A stretch of 64,000 nucleotides of DNA from JAGTVG01 sp963699805 (GCA_963699805.1 CAVOVH010000009.1:186001-250000); one strand, 5' to 3'; shown: positions 7,890 through 16,366, counted from the stretch's first letter. The notes: generated by a model from the letters alone, not told the origin. Numbers and translations: made by a program.

Positions 7890-9353
7890 TCAACGTCTTC
7901 CACTATTACGCTGATTTGAGCTTCCAGAACGTTGTGAACTGGAACTGTCGGATGATCGGCTGGAAGATTGTTGGATGCCCGATCTATTGCCGGTGGATTT
8001 AGGAACATTTGAATTTCCTGGGGAATAACGTGTGCCTGAATTCCCCGAAGTTCTATCATACGATTTCTGTGAATTTGAGTCTCCCGATGAATGCCGGAAA
8101 TTTGAATTACTCTCTGATCTTTGTTGTGATCTTTGAATGTCAGGATTTCCGTTCGATCTGTCTGATGAACGCTGAACGTTAGAGCTGCTGTTTGCTCGAC
8201 GGTAATTTGCTTCATTATTCAGTCTTACATCAGATCTCTGGATACCGGAATTTCCGGAAGAGCTTCTCATATTGGTATTGCCGTTAGATATTCCAGCTGA
8301 CGGTTGCCTACTTGAGTTGCTATCAGATCTTCTCAAATTAGGATCGCTATTTGATCTTTCGATACTTCGCTGAGCATTGTAATTCTCAGAAAGCTGTCGA
8401 CTGTTGTCACTTGATCTCTGGATTGTGTTTTCACTTTCACGCCCTATTGATGACCGTGACTGGTCGATGCTGCTGCGAGAGGAATACCTCGAACTGAAAC
8501 GCTCATTGGCATCTGAAATGATCCTGCCATCTGAATTATATGTTACATTATCCGGTTGGCGACTGTTATAGCGGCCGTCACGTGGTTGGTAATCTCTCTT
8601 CCGGTCGATATAGGCGGACCTATATTCTTTTATTCCAGAATGATGTTTATTATATACGGTCACAGAAGTCGTTCTATACGGACTGTAAATGTGGTGGGCA
8701 TAGGCTACTCTGTGTGTATAACATACAGAATAATAACTTCTGTAAGGCCTCCAGAATGTATAGTAGTCATAATATACAACGGGTCTCCATGGACTCCACC
8801 AATACGGTCTGTAGCCCCATCCCCATGGGGATACCCATACCCTGTAATAGGGCCCGTATATATAACTTACCAATGGCCACGACCAGACATTCACAATTAC
8901 TCTTGATGTATTGAAACCCGCGTATGTTCTTACTTCCGTGGTTGGTTCAATAATTGTTTCAACGCCGTAAATGTCGGCATCACCGGTAATTTGCAGGATT
9001 GCCCTGCCATTAGCCAGTTTTTCCAGGGTAATGACGGCGATGTCCTGGCTTTCTCTTTCAGATATTATGGCTTGCAAAACAAAGGCATGCACATTTCTCT
9101 CGTACATGTCGATGACCCTGATATAATCAATATAGCCATCACCATTCAGATCCAGATTATTGACTCTCGCTTCCGGATCATTGAGCCTTCTTTCAAATTC
9201 TTCAGGTGATGCTGATTTTTTAAATAATTCAAGTGCTCCTTCAAGGCTGAAGTTATCACCCGGAACTTCCCACTGCTGCTGTCCTCTTGCTGTCATCCAA
9301 CCCAACATCAGGATGAAGAGAATGGCAATCCGATTTATTAGTTGTGTTTTCAT
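7890..9353 (-). CDS. Secreted EF-hand protein with Tyr/Trp-rich middle and Ser/Arg/Asn-rich tail
   Basis: The 487-residue product has a signal peptide (about 1-24, ending TARGQ). A calcium-loop motif DLNGDGYIDY lies at about 68-77, and a small alpha/beta region runs to about 160. Residues about 160-235 are extremely rich in Tyr, Trp and Pro (WVSPWGWGYRPYWW). From about 255 to the end the protein is low-complexity Ser/Arg/Asn/Gln, with many QRS and RSS steps, probably disordered. The repeat-rich tail suggests fast length variation. It is likely exported. Function unknown; it belongs to a group of EF-hand proteins seen widely in Bacteroidota. The neighbouring LRR debris is not part of it. Confidence 0.8.
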   Translation of the reverse strand: MKTQLINRIAILFILMLGWMTARGQQQWEVPGDNFSLEGALELFKKSASPEEFERRLNDPEARVNNLDLNGDGYIDYIRVIDMYERNVHAFVLQAIISERESQDIAVITLEKLANGRAILQITGDADIYGVETIIEPTTEVRTYAGFNTSRVIVNVWSWPLVSYIYGPYYRVWVSPWGWGYRPYWWSPWRPVVYYDYYTFWRPYRSYYSVCYTHRVAYAHHIYSPYRTTSVTVYNKHHSGIKEYRSAYIDRKRDYQPRDGRYNSRQPDNVTYNSDGRIISDANERFSSRYSSRSSIDQSRSSIGRESENTIQRSSDNSRQLSENYNAQRSIERSNSDPNLRRSDSNSSRQPSAGISNGNTNMRSSSGNSGIQRSDVRLNNEANYRRANSSSNVQRSSDRSNGNPDIQRSQQRSESNSNFRHSSGDSNSQKSYDRTSGNSGTRYSPGNSNVPKSTGNRSGIQQSSSRSSDSSSSQRSGSSNQRNSGRR

Positions 9354-9397
9354 GACCTTATTTTCATTAGTTTATATAAATAGAGCAAACAGTGGGC

Positions 9398-9405
9398 CAA
9401 AAATA
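9398..9405 (-). promoter_or_regulatory. Candidate -7 box TATTTTTG
   Basis: It matches TAnnTTTG on the minus strand, 44 bp upstream of the ATG at 9353. Confidence 0.35.
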
Positions 9406-9452
9406 AAATAGGGCTTAAGGGGTGGTAAATGATTTTCCGCCCATGGGTGTCT

Positions 9453-9497
9453 AATTCATTCTCCCGTTGGTCTCAGACCTACGGGGAAGGATGAATT
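9453..9497. repeat. Long hairpin-forming repeat
   Basis: The arms aattcatt...cccg and cgggg...atgaatt can pair around an inner ggtct/agacc stem, forming a two-step hairpin. It stands in a 1-kb gene-free region (9354-10330) with only palindromes and no convincing ORF. Confidence 0.55.
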
Positions 9498-9856
9498 TTT
9501 CGAATGAAGTTTCGGGATCACTTTGTAGGTTCCATCTGCCGTTTCGAAAATCCTTCCACAGATCAGGGTTTTATACGCTATGGAGTCTTCCATAAGGAAC
9601 CTGCAAGGGAGAATGAATCATCCTGCCACTGATGGGCTTTTGGCGAGGCTGTGATAGAAGGATTAATCAACTGGATTTCGTAATACCCGTACTACCTCCG
9701 CCAACTCATGGCTTGATAGTCACTGGACGAGTTTGAAGGATCATAGACCATAAAGGACTCAGAGAACACATACCACTTCCATCTCCCAACATCCGCTCTA
9801 ACTTTGGCTTTATAATATTTTTGTTGAAGATACTTTCACTTGATTTATGATATCAA

Positions 9857-9934
9857 TCCTTGCGAGAGAGACCTCTTTTAATCTTCGGGTTGGCAGAGAC
9901 CTGCAGGGGATTAAACGCAGGCTCGATGCAAGGA
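9857..9934. repeat. Nested inverted repeat
   Basis: tccttgc (9857-9863) pairs with gcaagga (9928-9934), and tttaatc pairs with gattaaa inside. It looks like two palindromic elements nested in each other. No coding frame crosses it. Confidence 0.5.
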
Positions 9935-10129
9935 TACGGCCCAGTGGTCGTGGAACGTCCGGTAAGGTATCTTATCCAGATAAATAATGCTTGAGAAATT
10001 AAGGTGGCTTTTCAAGGAAGCTCTTAACTAGAATTAGGTTGTTGCCCTCGTTCTACGATCTCCCAAGAACATGCCAATTGAATCGTAGGAAGAGTTTATA
10101 ATCGTTTTCAGTTGTTCGAAGGGGATTAT

Positions 10130-10237
10130 CGTACGCGCAAGGCATGCGCTAAGCCCCTCGCGATTCTGACCTTCTATTTGTCTCGTACCCGCGAGGCATA
10201 CGCTAAACCCCTCGCGATTTTCGTTCCTTCCGGTCAC
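10130..10237. repeat. Two tandem 54-bp units, each with a cgcgag hairpin
   Basis: Two units start at 10130 and 10184, both beginning cgtac and ending ctcgcgatt. In the second, cgcgagg pairs exactly with cctcgcg around a loop; the first has one mismatch. The compensating pattern suggests that the hairpin is what matters. The short ORFs across it are a by-product. Confidence 0.65.
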
Positions 10238-10330
10238 TCGAATTCGAACCCCTGCCTGCCCTTCGTTCTCATCCCCGTATTGTTGTCTAAAGAAAGTTCA
10301 TAAACCCATTAACTCTTTAACCCATTAATA

Positions 10331-10356
10331 AAAAAGCCACGCATGCGTGGCTTTTT
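10331..10356. terminator. Bidirectional intrinsic terminator downstream of tRNA-Glu
   Basis: A perfect palindrome: AAAAAGCCACGCA followed by its exact complement, with T-tracts on both strands. It starts 5 bp after the 3' end of the minus-strand tRNA-Glu, so it should terminate that transcript. Confidence 0.8.
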
Positions 10357-10360
10357 CTCG

Positions 10361-10432
10361 TACTCCGTAGGGGAGTCGAACCCCTGTTACCAGGATGAAA
10401 ACCTGGCGTCCTAACCCCTAGACGAACGGAGC
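10361..10432 (-). tRNA. tRNA-Glu (anticodon TTC)
   Basis: The 72-nt minus-strand sequence folds as a cloverleaf: acceptor GCTCCGT with ACGGAGT, D arm GTCT...GGAC, anticodon stem CCAGG/CCTGG with loop TTTTCAT (anticodon TTC), and T arm with GGTTCGACTCC. The first acceptor pair is a G-U wobble, and CCA is not encoded. A strong terminator follows. A damaged partial copy lies upstream at 10466-10570. Confidence 0.93.
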
Positions 10433-10465
10433 AACTTTAAATATATCGTTAATTTTAAACCAATT

Positions 10466-10570
10466 CCAGGATGCCACCCTGCGGGTGGTCACCCGATAGG
10501 GTGAAAAACCTGGCGTCCCTGCCTGCCGAAGTTTTACACACAGGCAGGCTAACCCCTAGACGAACGGAAC
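10466..10570 (-). pseudogene. tRNA-Glu remnant with two 31-nt palindromic insertions
   Basis: The segment repeats the 5' part of tRNA-Glu (acceptor 5' strand, D arm, anticodon arm) nearly base for base. It is split by about 31 nt at 10519-10549, at the edge of the D-loop, and about 31 nt at 10474-10504, inside the anticodon loop. Both insertions are self-complementary (CTGCCTG...CAGGCAG; CCACCC...GGGTGG plus CACCC...GGGTG). The T arm and 3' acceptor strand are missing, so it cannot be a working tRNA. It is probably a partial duplication of the neighbouring gene that then received insertions. Confidence 0.8.
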
Positions 10571-10994
10571 GGATCAAAATTAAAAGAACAAATAAGGACT
10601 ATTCAATATCTCTGGAGCATCACCTTTGAAAGAAACAAACCACACTTGAATTCAGGACGCTTTTCAAAACGTGGTGCAAATATAGACCAGCCCGGATACT
10701 TTACAAAAACTTGCCGGAAAAAAATTTTGTGCCTATGAAATTAGGTAAAGGATAGGCTTGAATTTTTCGTGAAAATATACACCAGATCACGGATAAAATT
10801 CCGGATCAATTCCGGGATCATCTGCACAGCAAAATTCCGGGATCTTCATATCGTTCTTTAAATGAATTAGAAAGACGGATCCCGGGAACAGGTCCCGTAT
10901 CAAGCCCGGTAGGAACCGGAGACATTCCGACGTTCATCGGGAGATCCCGATATTCACCGGGAAAGACCAAAAACAATTCCACCGTTGATTGGCA
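10571..10994. other. Intergenic region rich in short palindromes
   Basis: No gene is seen. From 10790 to 10970 there are repeated ccggatc/gatcccggg segments and several small inverted repeats. The gapA promoter follows. Confidence 0.4.
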
Positions 10995-11019
10995 TTTGCT
11001 TTTTTTGGGGCTAATTTTG
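10995..11019 (+). promoter_or_regulatory. Candidate gapA promoter (TTTG ... TAATTTTG)
   Basis: TAATTTTG (11012-11019) is an exact match to the Bacteroidota -7 consensus TAnnTTTG. A TTTG lies at 10995-10998; the 13-bp gap is short for a -33 element. The distance to the gapA ATG is 34 bp. The same TAATTTTG box precedes yebC. Confidence 0.5.
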
Positions 11020-11053
11020 GACCTTTAAACGTTAACCCTAAATTTTTAATCAT

Positions 11054-12070
11054 ATGGCAAAAATAAAACTTGGAATTAATGGATTTGGTCGAATCGGACG
11101 CCTCGTATTCCGTGTCGCCCAAACCGATCCCAATATTGAAGTAGTTGGAATAAATGACCTTCTGGATGTCGATTACATAGCCTACATGTTGAAATACGAC
11201 TCAACCCACGGTACTTTTAAGGGGGATGTCGCAGTAAAAGACGGCAAACTGGTCGTGAACGGACATGCCATCCGCATCACCTCCGAAAAAAATCCCGCCG
11301 ACCTTAAATGGAGTGCGGTCGGTGCCGACTATGTGGTGGAATCAACAGGTATTTTCCTGACCAAGGAAAAAGCAGAAGGACACATCCAGGCAGGTGCTAA
11401 AAAAGTGATCTTCTCTGCACCTTCCAAAGACGATACCCCCATGTTCGTCATGGGTGTGAACCAGGAGAAATATACCAAGAACATGCAATTTGTCTCCAAC
11501 GCTTCCTGTACCACCAACTGCCTGGCTCCCATCGCAAAGGTGCTGAATGACAACTGGGGCATCGCAGAAGGACTGATGACTACGGTACATGCAACAACTG
11601 CCACTCAGAAAACAGTGGATGGCCCCTCAATGAAAGACTGGAGAGGCGGCCGGGGTGCAAGCCAGAATATCATTCCTTCCTCCACCGGTGCTGCCAAAGC
11701 TGTTGGAAAAGTAATTCCTGAATTGAACGGCAAACTGACTGGTATGTCTTTCCGTATCCCTACCGCCAATGTATCGGTCGTGGACCTGACAGCCAGACTC
11801 GCAAAACCTGCCACCTATGATGAGATCAAGGCGGCCATGAAAAAAGCATCTGAAGGCTCTATGAAAGGGATCCTGGGTTATACCGAGGATGCGGTCGTAT
11901 CAACGGATTTTAATGGTGATCCCAGGACATCGATCTTCGATGCCGGCGCCGGGATCCAACTGAGTCCGACCTTCGTGAAAGTAGTTTCCTGGTATGATAA
12001 CGAATGGGGTTATTCAACCAAGGTAGTAGAATTGCTGAAACATATGGCGAAGGTTGACGGCGTAGCCTGA
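11054..12070 (+). CDS. gapA: Type I glyceraldehyde-3-phosphate dehydrogenase
   Basis: A full-length 338-residue enzyme that interconverts glyceraldehyde-3-phosphate and 1,3-bisphosphoglycerate in glycolysis, in the cytoplasm as a tetramer. Visible features: NAD-binding INGFGRIGR (8-16), D35 in GIND that favours NAD over NADP, the catalytic Cys152 in SNASCTTNC, and His179 in TVHATT. The C-terminal WYDNEWGYS is also present. It is a single-gene unit: a -7 box 34 bp upstream and a strong intrinsic terminator 28 bp downstream. Nothing is unusual in the protein. Confidence 0.98.
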   Translation: MAKIKLGINGFGRIGRLVFRVAQTDPNIEVVGINDLLDVDYIAYMLKYDSTHGTFKGDVAVKDGKLVVNGHAIRITSEKNPADLKWSAVGADYVVESTGIFLTKEKAEGHIQAGAKKVIFSAPSKDDTPMFVMGVNQEKYTKNMQFVSNASCTTNCLAPIAKVLNDNWGIAEGLMTTVHATTATQKTVDGPSMKDWRGGRGASQNIIPSSTGAAKAVGKVIPELNGKLTGMSFRIPTANVSVVDLTARLAKPATYDEIKAAMKKASEGSMKGILGYTEDAVVSTDFNGDPRTSIFDAGAGIQLSPTFVKVVSWYDNEWGYSTKVVELLKHMAKVDGVA

Positions 12071-12097
12071 TCTGATAGATCATAAAAGATAGATGTT

Positions 12098-12127
12098 AAA
12101 AACAGGCCTCGAGGCCTGTTTTTTTTT
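12098..12127 (+). terminator. Intrinsic terminator of gapA
   Basis: The perfect palindrome acaggcctcgaggcctgt (12102-12119) is followed by nine T and preceded by five A. It stands 28 bp after the gapA stop. Confidence 0.9.
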
Positions 12128-12492
12128 GTTCCCAAAAAGGACGCTAAGGAATCATGGTAATCGCAGAGGGAATTATTTTAAATGATGAGGATTACGTTCA
12201 GATCCTTCGCATAGCTGAGGATAAAAACTTAATATTTTATACCTTGATTGATATCAAACTTGTTTTTTACCCTGAGTCCTGTGAAGAGCCTGTACAAAAC
12301 CAGTAATGATCTGTATTTTTATTAGCCGTTGAATTTAATAGGCAAAAATATCACTGGCATATAAAGACGCAGATCCATCGCATGTATCCACCGGAATTTA
12401 ATCGAAGCAGAAAATATCCGGAGGGAAAAATTCTTTTATGGATCGATTTCGTATTGGTAGTCCTGGCATTGCACCAGGTGATGCCATGCGTA
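12128..12492. other. Intergenic region, nothing recognised
   Basis: Between the gapA terminator and the 3' end of pncA I see no ORF with support, no RNA gene and no clear repeat. Confidence 0.4.
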
Positions 12493-13107
12493 TTATTTAA
12501 AATCCGTACTTTTTAGGATGTGCACTCCCTTGTTCTTCATTTCCCGGATGGCCTTTTCAAAATCATCTGCCTGCAGGTTGACCGCGCGTGTTGCATCGAT
12601 AAACAGAAAGGTTTTAAAATCTTCCTTCAGCGCATCCAGCGCAGTAAATTTCACACAATAATCGGCGGCCAAACCGGAAATATAAACCTCTTCCACGCCG
12701 TGAGATTTTAAATATCCTGCCAACCCGGTCGATTTACGATGCCCGTTGTCAAAAAATCCACTGTAGCTGTCGATGTCCGGATCGGTCCCTTTTCTGAAAA
12801 TCTCCTGGATCTCCCTCCGGTTCAGTTCTTCCGACAATTCTGCACCATGGCTGCCCTGCACACAATGATCGGGCCAGAGAACCTGTTCCAGACCATTGAG
12901 ATCAATCAGGTCACCCGGTTTTTTATCTTTATGGTTGGAAGCAAAACTTCCATGATCTGGAGGATGCCAGTCCTGTGTTGCTACTACCAGATCAAATTCA
13001 GGCATCAATCCATTGATTACCGGGATCACCTGGTCCCCTTCGGGAACTGCCAGCGCTCCTCCCGGTAAAAAATCATATTGGAGGTCAACTACCACTAAAG
13101 CATTCAT
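12493..13107 (-). CDS. pncA: Nicotinamidase
   Basis: A 204-residue isochorismatase-fold hydrolase that converts nicotinamide to nicotinate for NAD salvage. The catalytic triad is intact: D8 (VVVDLQYDF), K106 (FRKG) and C151 (GLAADYCV). Metal ligands D46, H48 (QDWHP) and H81 (WPDHC) are present. I choose the ATG at 13107, not the TTG two codons upstream, because it starts MNALVVVD and follows the NUDIX stop by 2 bp. It is the last gene of a pncB-NUDIX-pncA operon, so its product supplies the nicotinate used by the first gene. Confidence 0.95.
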   Translation of the reverse strand: MNALVVVDLQYDFLPGGALAVPEGDQVIPVINGLMPEFDLVVATQDWHPPDHGSFASNHKDKKPGDLIDLNGLEQVLWPDHCVQGSHGAELSEELNRREIQEIFRKGTDPDIDSYSGFFDNGHRKSTGLAGYLKSHGVEEVYISGLAADYCVKFTALDALKEDFKTFLFIDATRAVNLQADDFEKAIREMKNKGVHILKSTDFK

Positions 13108-13109
13108 GT

Positions 13110-13631
13110 TCAATCAAGACATTTAAACATTTTCTTCAGTTTATTAATATCTAAACCAAAAAAATCGATAATGTCAAGTTTTGCCAGCATGATATGACTT
13201 TTCAATTTCAGAAGCCCTTCCTGTAAGATCTCTCGGTGGTCGAAAGCCAGCTCGGGCAGGTTTTTGATCGATACCCATTTTACTTCTGCGGCATTTGATT
13301 TGGCCTGAAGACCCTTATTGGTCTTATGAATAAAGGTATAAAAAGCGATGGTAATGGTCCTTCCCCGGGGATCCCTGTCAATTTCTCCAAATGTACCCAC
13401 CTCTTTCAGGATGTCAATATTCAGTCCGGTTTCTTCCTTTAATTCACGCCTGGCACCTTCTTCAGGTGTTTCTTCTATTTCCAGAAAACCTCCCGGTAAG
13501 GCCCAATATCCTTGATAGGGATCTTTTCTCCGTTTGACCAGGAGAACTTCCATACACTGATCGCCTTCCCGAAACACCAGGGTGTCGGTCGTTACCGCAG
13601 GCCTGGGAAAATTATAAGTAAAACTCATCAC
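13110..13631 (-). CDS. NUDIX hydrolase, probable ADP-ribose pyrophosphatase type
   Basis: The 173-residue product contains a complete Nudix box (GGFLEIEETPEEGARRELKE, then ETGL) at about 47-70, which binds magnesium and cleaves nucleoside diphosphate-X bonds. The later DRDPRGR motif is typical of the COG1051 ADP-ribose pyrophosphatase group. The start at 13631 lies 2 bp after the pncB stop and the end is 2 bp before pncA, so the three genes are one transcript. The context supports recycling of ADP-ribose or control of NAD metabolism. An NrtR-type regulator is less likely, since no winged-helix domain is present. Confidence 0.88.
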   Translation of the reverse strand: MMSFTYNFPRPAVTTDTLVFREGDQCMEVLLVKRRKDPYQGYWALPGGFLEIEETPEEGARRELKEETGLNIDILKEVGTFGEIDRDPRGRTITIAFYTFIHKTNKGLQAKSNAAEVKWVSIKNLPELAFDHREILQEGLLKLKSHIMLAKLDIIDFFGLDINKLKKMFKCLD

Positions 13632-13633
13632 AT

Positions 13634-15112
13634 TTATTGTTGTTCATAATTACGTAACTTGAATATGAGCTCCATCTTTTTATCATGTAATTTCTTCTCA
13701 AGGCCTACCGGATAGGTATGTGGATTTTCAAATCTTTTGATCCCTGCATACATGTTATTCAGCTCAGATTTAACTTTTTCACGGATTTTCTGTATATCCG
13801 GCAATGGATATTTCAATTTCCCTTCCCGGAATATGGGCACCAGCAGATCCCTGGATTGCAGCACCTGTTCATCCAGCAGCTTCCTTTTTGTATAATCCCC
13901 GGGATGGAAAATAGTGTTTTTATCACTGACCCCATAATTGATATCATAGATCATATCGGCCACCATCTTGCTGGAATTATAATAACGCCTTACCTGCTGT
14001 AAACCCGGGTTGTTGATTTTCATGGTCTGTTCTGACAACTTGATCTTATAAATCCACTGCCCTTCCTGATCCCGAATTGCCGACATTTTATAGACCCCCC
14101 CCATTGCCGGCTGATCATATGCCGTGGCCAGTTTGGTGCCAATCCCCCACATGGTGATCTTTGCATCCTGGTTTTTTAAACTCTGCACCAGGTTTTCATC
14201 CAGGTCATTGCTGGCAACAATTTCAGCATCCTGAAATCCCGCCTCATCCAGTAAATTCCTTGCTTGCTGACTGATATAGGCCAGGTCGCCGGAATCGATC
14301 CGGATCCCTACCATCTTTTTCCCATGCTCGCGAAGCAGGTTTCCCACCTCGATGGCATGCCGGACCCCCTGCAGGGAATCATAGGTGTCGACCAGGAAAA
14401 CACAATTGTCGGGGAGCACATCCGCATACGCTTTAAAAGCCTCCAGTTCCGAATCAAAGGTCAGGATCCAGCTATGGGCATGGGTACCGGCCACCGGGAT
14501 CCCGAACAATTTGCCAGCCAGCACATTGGAAGTGTAAGCACATCCTCCAATGAAGGCAGCACGGCTTGCGGATAATCCCCCATCAATTCCTTGTGCCCGC
14601 CTGAGACCAAATTCGAGAACAGGATCCCCTTTTGCCGACAAGTTGATCCGTGCCGATTTGGTGGCGATCAACGACTGAAAATTGATCATGTTCAATAAGG
14701 GAGTTTCGAGCAGCTGACATTGGATAATAGGCCCCTTGATCCGGATGATCGGCTCATGAGGGAAGGCCACTGTGCCTTCGGGCATGGCATCCAGGTCACA
14801 GCTGAAGGTGAGGCCCGAAAGATACTCCATGAATCCAGGGTCGAACATGGGATCACCGCTGCCTGATTTTATGGTCGAAAGGTAATCCAGATCGCTCTGA
14901 TCAAATGAAAAATTCTCCAGGTAATCGATCACATATTCCAGTCCACAGCTGACAGCAAACCCACCGCCAAAGGGATTGGAACGGAAAAAGAGGTGGAATA
15001 CGCTTTCTCTTTCGGCCAGTCCATTTTTCCAGTAACCATAGGCCATGGTCATCTGATAGAAATCAGTGAGCAAGGCCAATGATGGGCGAAACAGGTCTTT
15101 GGTCAATTTCAT
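13634..15112 (-). CDS. pncB: Nicotinate phosphoribosyltransferase
   Basis: The 492-residue enzyme makes nicotinate mononucleotide from nicotinate and PRPP, with ATP use. Family marks: LLTDFYQMTMAYGYW at the N terminus, EFGLRRAQG, the phosphorylated-His motif GTHAHSW, and VDTYDSLQGV. The ATG at 15112 gives the conserved MKLTKDLFRP start; the longer frame uses a TTG and runs through a terminator hairpin, so I reject it. It heads the pncB-NUDIX-pncA operon, and an intrinsic terminator ends only 5 bp before its start codon. Confidence 0.96.
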   Translation of the reverse strand: MKLTKDLFRPSLALLTDFYQMTMAYGYWKNGLAERESVFHLFFRSNPFGGGFAVSCGLEYVIDYLENFSFDQSDLDYLSTIKSGSGDPMFDPGFMEYLSGLTFSCDLDAMPEGTVAFPHEPIIRIKGPIIQCQLLETPLLNMINFQSLIATKSARINLSAKGDPVLEFGLRRAQGIDGGLSASRAAFIGGCAYTSNVLAGKLFGIPVAGTHAHSWILTFDSELEAFKAYADVLPDNCVFLVDTYDSLQGVRHAIEVGNLLREHGKKMVGIRIDSGDLAYISQQARNLLDEAGFQDAEIVASNDLDENLVQSLKNQDAKITMWGIGTKLATAYDQPAMGGVYKMSAIRDQEGQWIYKIKLSEQTMKINNPGLQQVRRYYNSSKMVADMIYDINYGVSDKNTIFHPGDYTKRKLLDEQVLQSRDLLVPIFREGKLKYPLPDIQKIREKVKSELNNMYAGIKRFENPHTYPVGLEKKLHDKKMELIFKLRNYEQQ

Positions 15113-15117
15113 GATAT

Positions 15118-15143
15118 AAAAAAAGGTTCCATTCAGGAACCCT
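15118..15143 (-). terminator. Intrinsic terminator between yebC and pncB
   Basis: On the minus strand GGTTCC-TGAAT-GGAACC is followed by seven T, 30 bp after the yebC stop. The T-tract ends 5 bp before the pncB ATG, so the hairpin also occupies the pncB leader. Confidence 0.75.
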
Positions 15144-15173
15144 CTAAAGATACTCAATATATTTCTTACGAAA

Positions 15174-15923
15174 TCAGTTTACCAATTCAAATTGGGATTC
15201 CTTCACATCGATGTTATGATAAACTTTTTGTACGTCGTCATTATCTTCCAGGGCGTCGACGAATTTCATTACTTTCATAAATGCATCATCATCCAGACTC
15301 ACCAGGGTTTTGGGAATACGCTGCAATTCGGCCGTTTCCGTCCCGATCTCAAGCTCTTCGATCTTCTTGTTTACACTTCCGAAATCTTCCATGGCGGTGG
15401 TGACCGTCACATATCCTTCCTCTAATTCCACATCTTCGGCTCCCGCATCGATGATCTCCAGCATCAGTTCATCCTGGTTCTTATTATCCGGAAGTTCAAA
15501 AGTGAAAATCCCTTTGTGATCGAAAATAAATTCCAGTGAACCTTTGGTGCCAAGACTCCCTCCATACCGGTTGAAAGCAGCTCTCACGGCTGCCACGGTC
15601 CGGTTCAGATTATCGGTCATACATTCCACAAATACCGCCACGCCGTGCTGGGCATATCCTTCATAATTTACTTCTTCATAAGAGTCGGCATCGGATCCGG
15701 CCGCCTTTTTGATGGCCCGTTCGATGTTATCCTTGGGCATATTGGCTCCTTTGGCATTCTGAATGGCCAGCCGTAATCGTGGATTGGATTCCGGGTCCGA
15801 GCTGCCTCCATCTTTTACGGCAATGCTTATTTCCTTGATGAGCTTGGTAAATATTTTACCTTTTTTCGCATCAATGGCCCCCTTTTTTCTCTTAATGGTT
15901 GACCATTTACTATGTCCTGACAT
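15174..15923 (-). CDS. yebC: YebC/PmpR family protein (TACO1 homologue)
   Basis: The 249-residue product starts with the invariant MSGHSKWSTIKRKKGAIDAKKGK and has the family's three-domain layout, including NAKGANMPKDNIERAIKKA and YEGY. These proteins were first called transcription regulators; newer work links them to translation at proline-rich stalls. It acts in the cytoplasm. A TAATTTTG box lies 20 bp upstream of the ATG and a terminator follows, so it forms its own unit next to the NAD salvage operon. Confidence 0.96.
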   Translation of the reverse strand: MSGHSKWSTIKRKKGAIDAKKGKIFTKLIKEISIAVKDGGSSDPESNPRLRLAIQNAKGANMPKDNIERAIKKAAGSDADSYEEVNYEGYAQHGVAVFVECMTDNLNRTVAAVRAAFNRYGGSLGTKGSLEFIFDHKGIFTFELPDNKNQDELMLEIIDAGAEDVELEEGYVTVTTAMEDFGSVNKKIEELEIGTETAELQRIPKTLVSLDDDAFMKVMKFVDALEDNDDVQKVYHNIDVKESQFELVN

Positions 15924-15943
15924 AATGATTTCAATTTATAGGA

Positions 15944-15951
15944 CAAAATTA
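15944..15951 (-). promoter_or_regulatory. Candidate yebC -7 box TAATTTTG
   Basis: Exact TAnnTTTG match on the minus strand, 20 bp upstream of the yebC ATG and identical to the gapA box. Confidence 0.5.
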
Positions 15952-16143
15952 AAGGTTTTCTCCCAGATAGTAAAGAGGTTCATTTTCAGTGCTGCTATAA
16001 TTTTTAAGGCAGGTCCCAGGGGCTCACCAAGAATTATTGAATTTAAAAATGGTATATGCTATCGACCGTGTAGCGTGTATTTTGCCTCTGGGATTTCAAC
16101 CAAGGATACCAGGGATCCGATAAGTCGATTTCCCCATTATTTT

Positions 16144-16366
16144 CTATAGAGTCTCCTTACGGAAGACTCCATTGGGGGCGTTATGAGTAGGATCCTCTTA
16201 TTCTCCTCCTGGAGACTCCGCAGGAATTCCAGGGTTTCAGAAAACCAAAATCGTCCTAATGTTCGATGGAGTCTCCTTATGGAAGACTCCATTAGGGAAT
16301 ATCTGGAAAACTGATTCCTCCATTATGTACTATGGAGTTTCATGACGGAAGACTCTATTGGGGGTT
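16144..16366. repeat. Cluster of palindromic 'ggagtct...agactcc' repeats
   Basis: Three related copies lie at 16144-16178, 16265-16297 and 16330-16366. Each has tggagtct pairing with agactcca (with copy-specific changes) around a 9-base loop, followed by ttggggg or ttaggga. A different hairpin (cctgga...tccagg) lies at 16207-16233. A half copy occurs far away at 9579-9610. They fill the gap between yebC and the EamA gene, where no ORF is convincing. Confidence 0.7.

Noticed and set aside
10130..10237. CRISPR array
   Set aside because: Only two units with a similar spacer-like part; no third unit and no cas gene in the window.
10466..10570. Second working tRNA-Glu
   Set aside because: T arm and 3' acceptor strand are missing and two insertions interrupt the loops.
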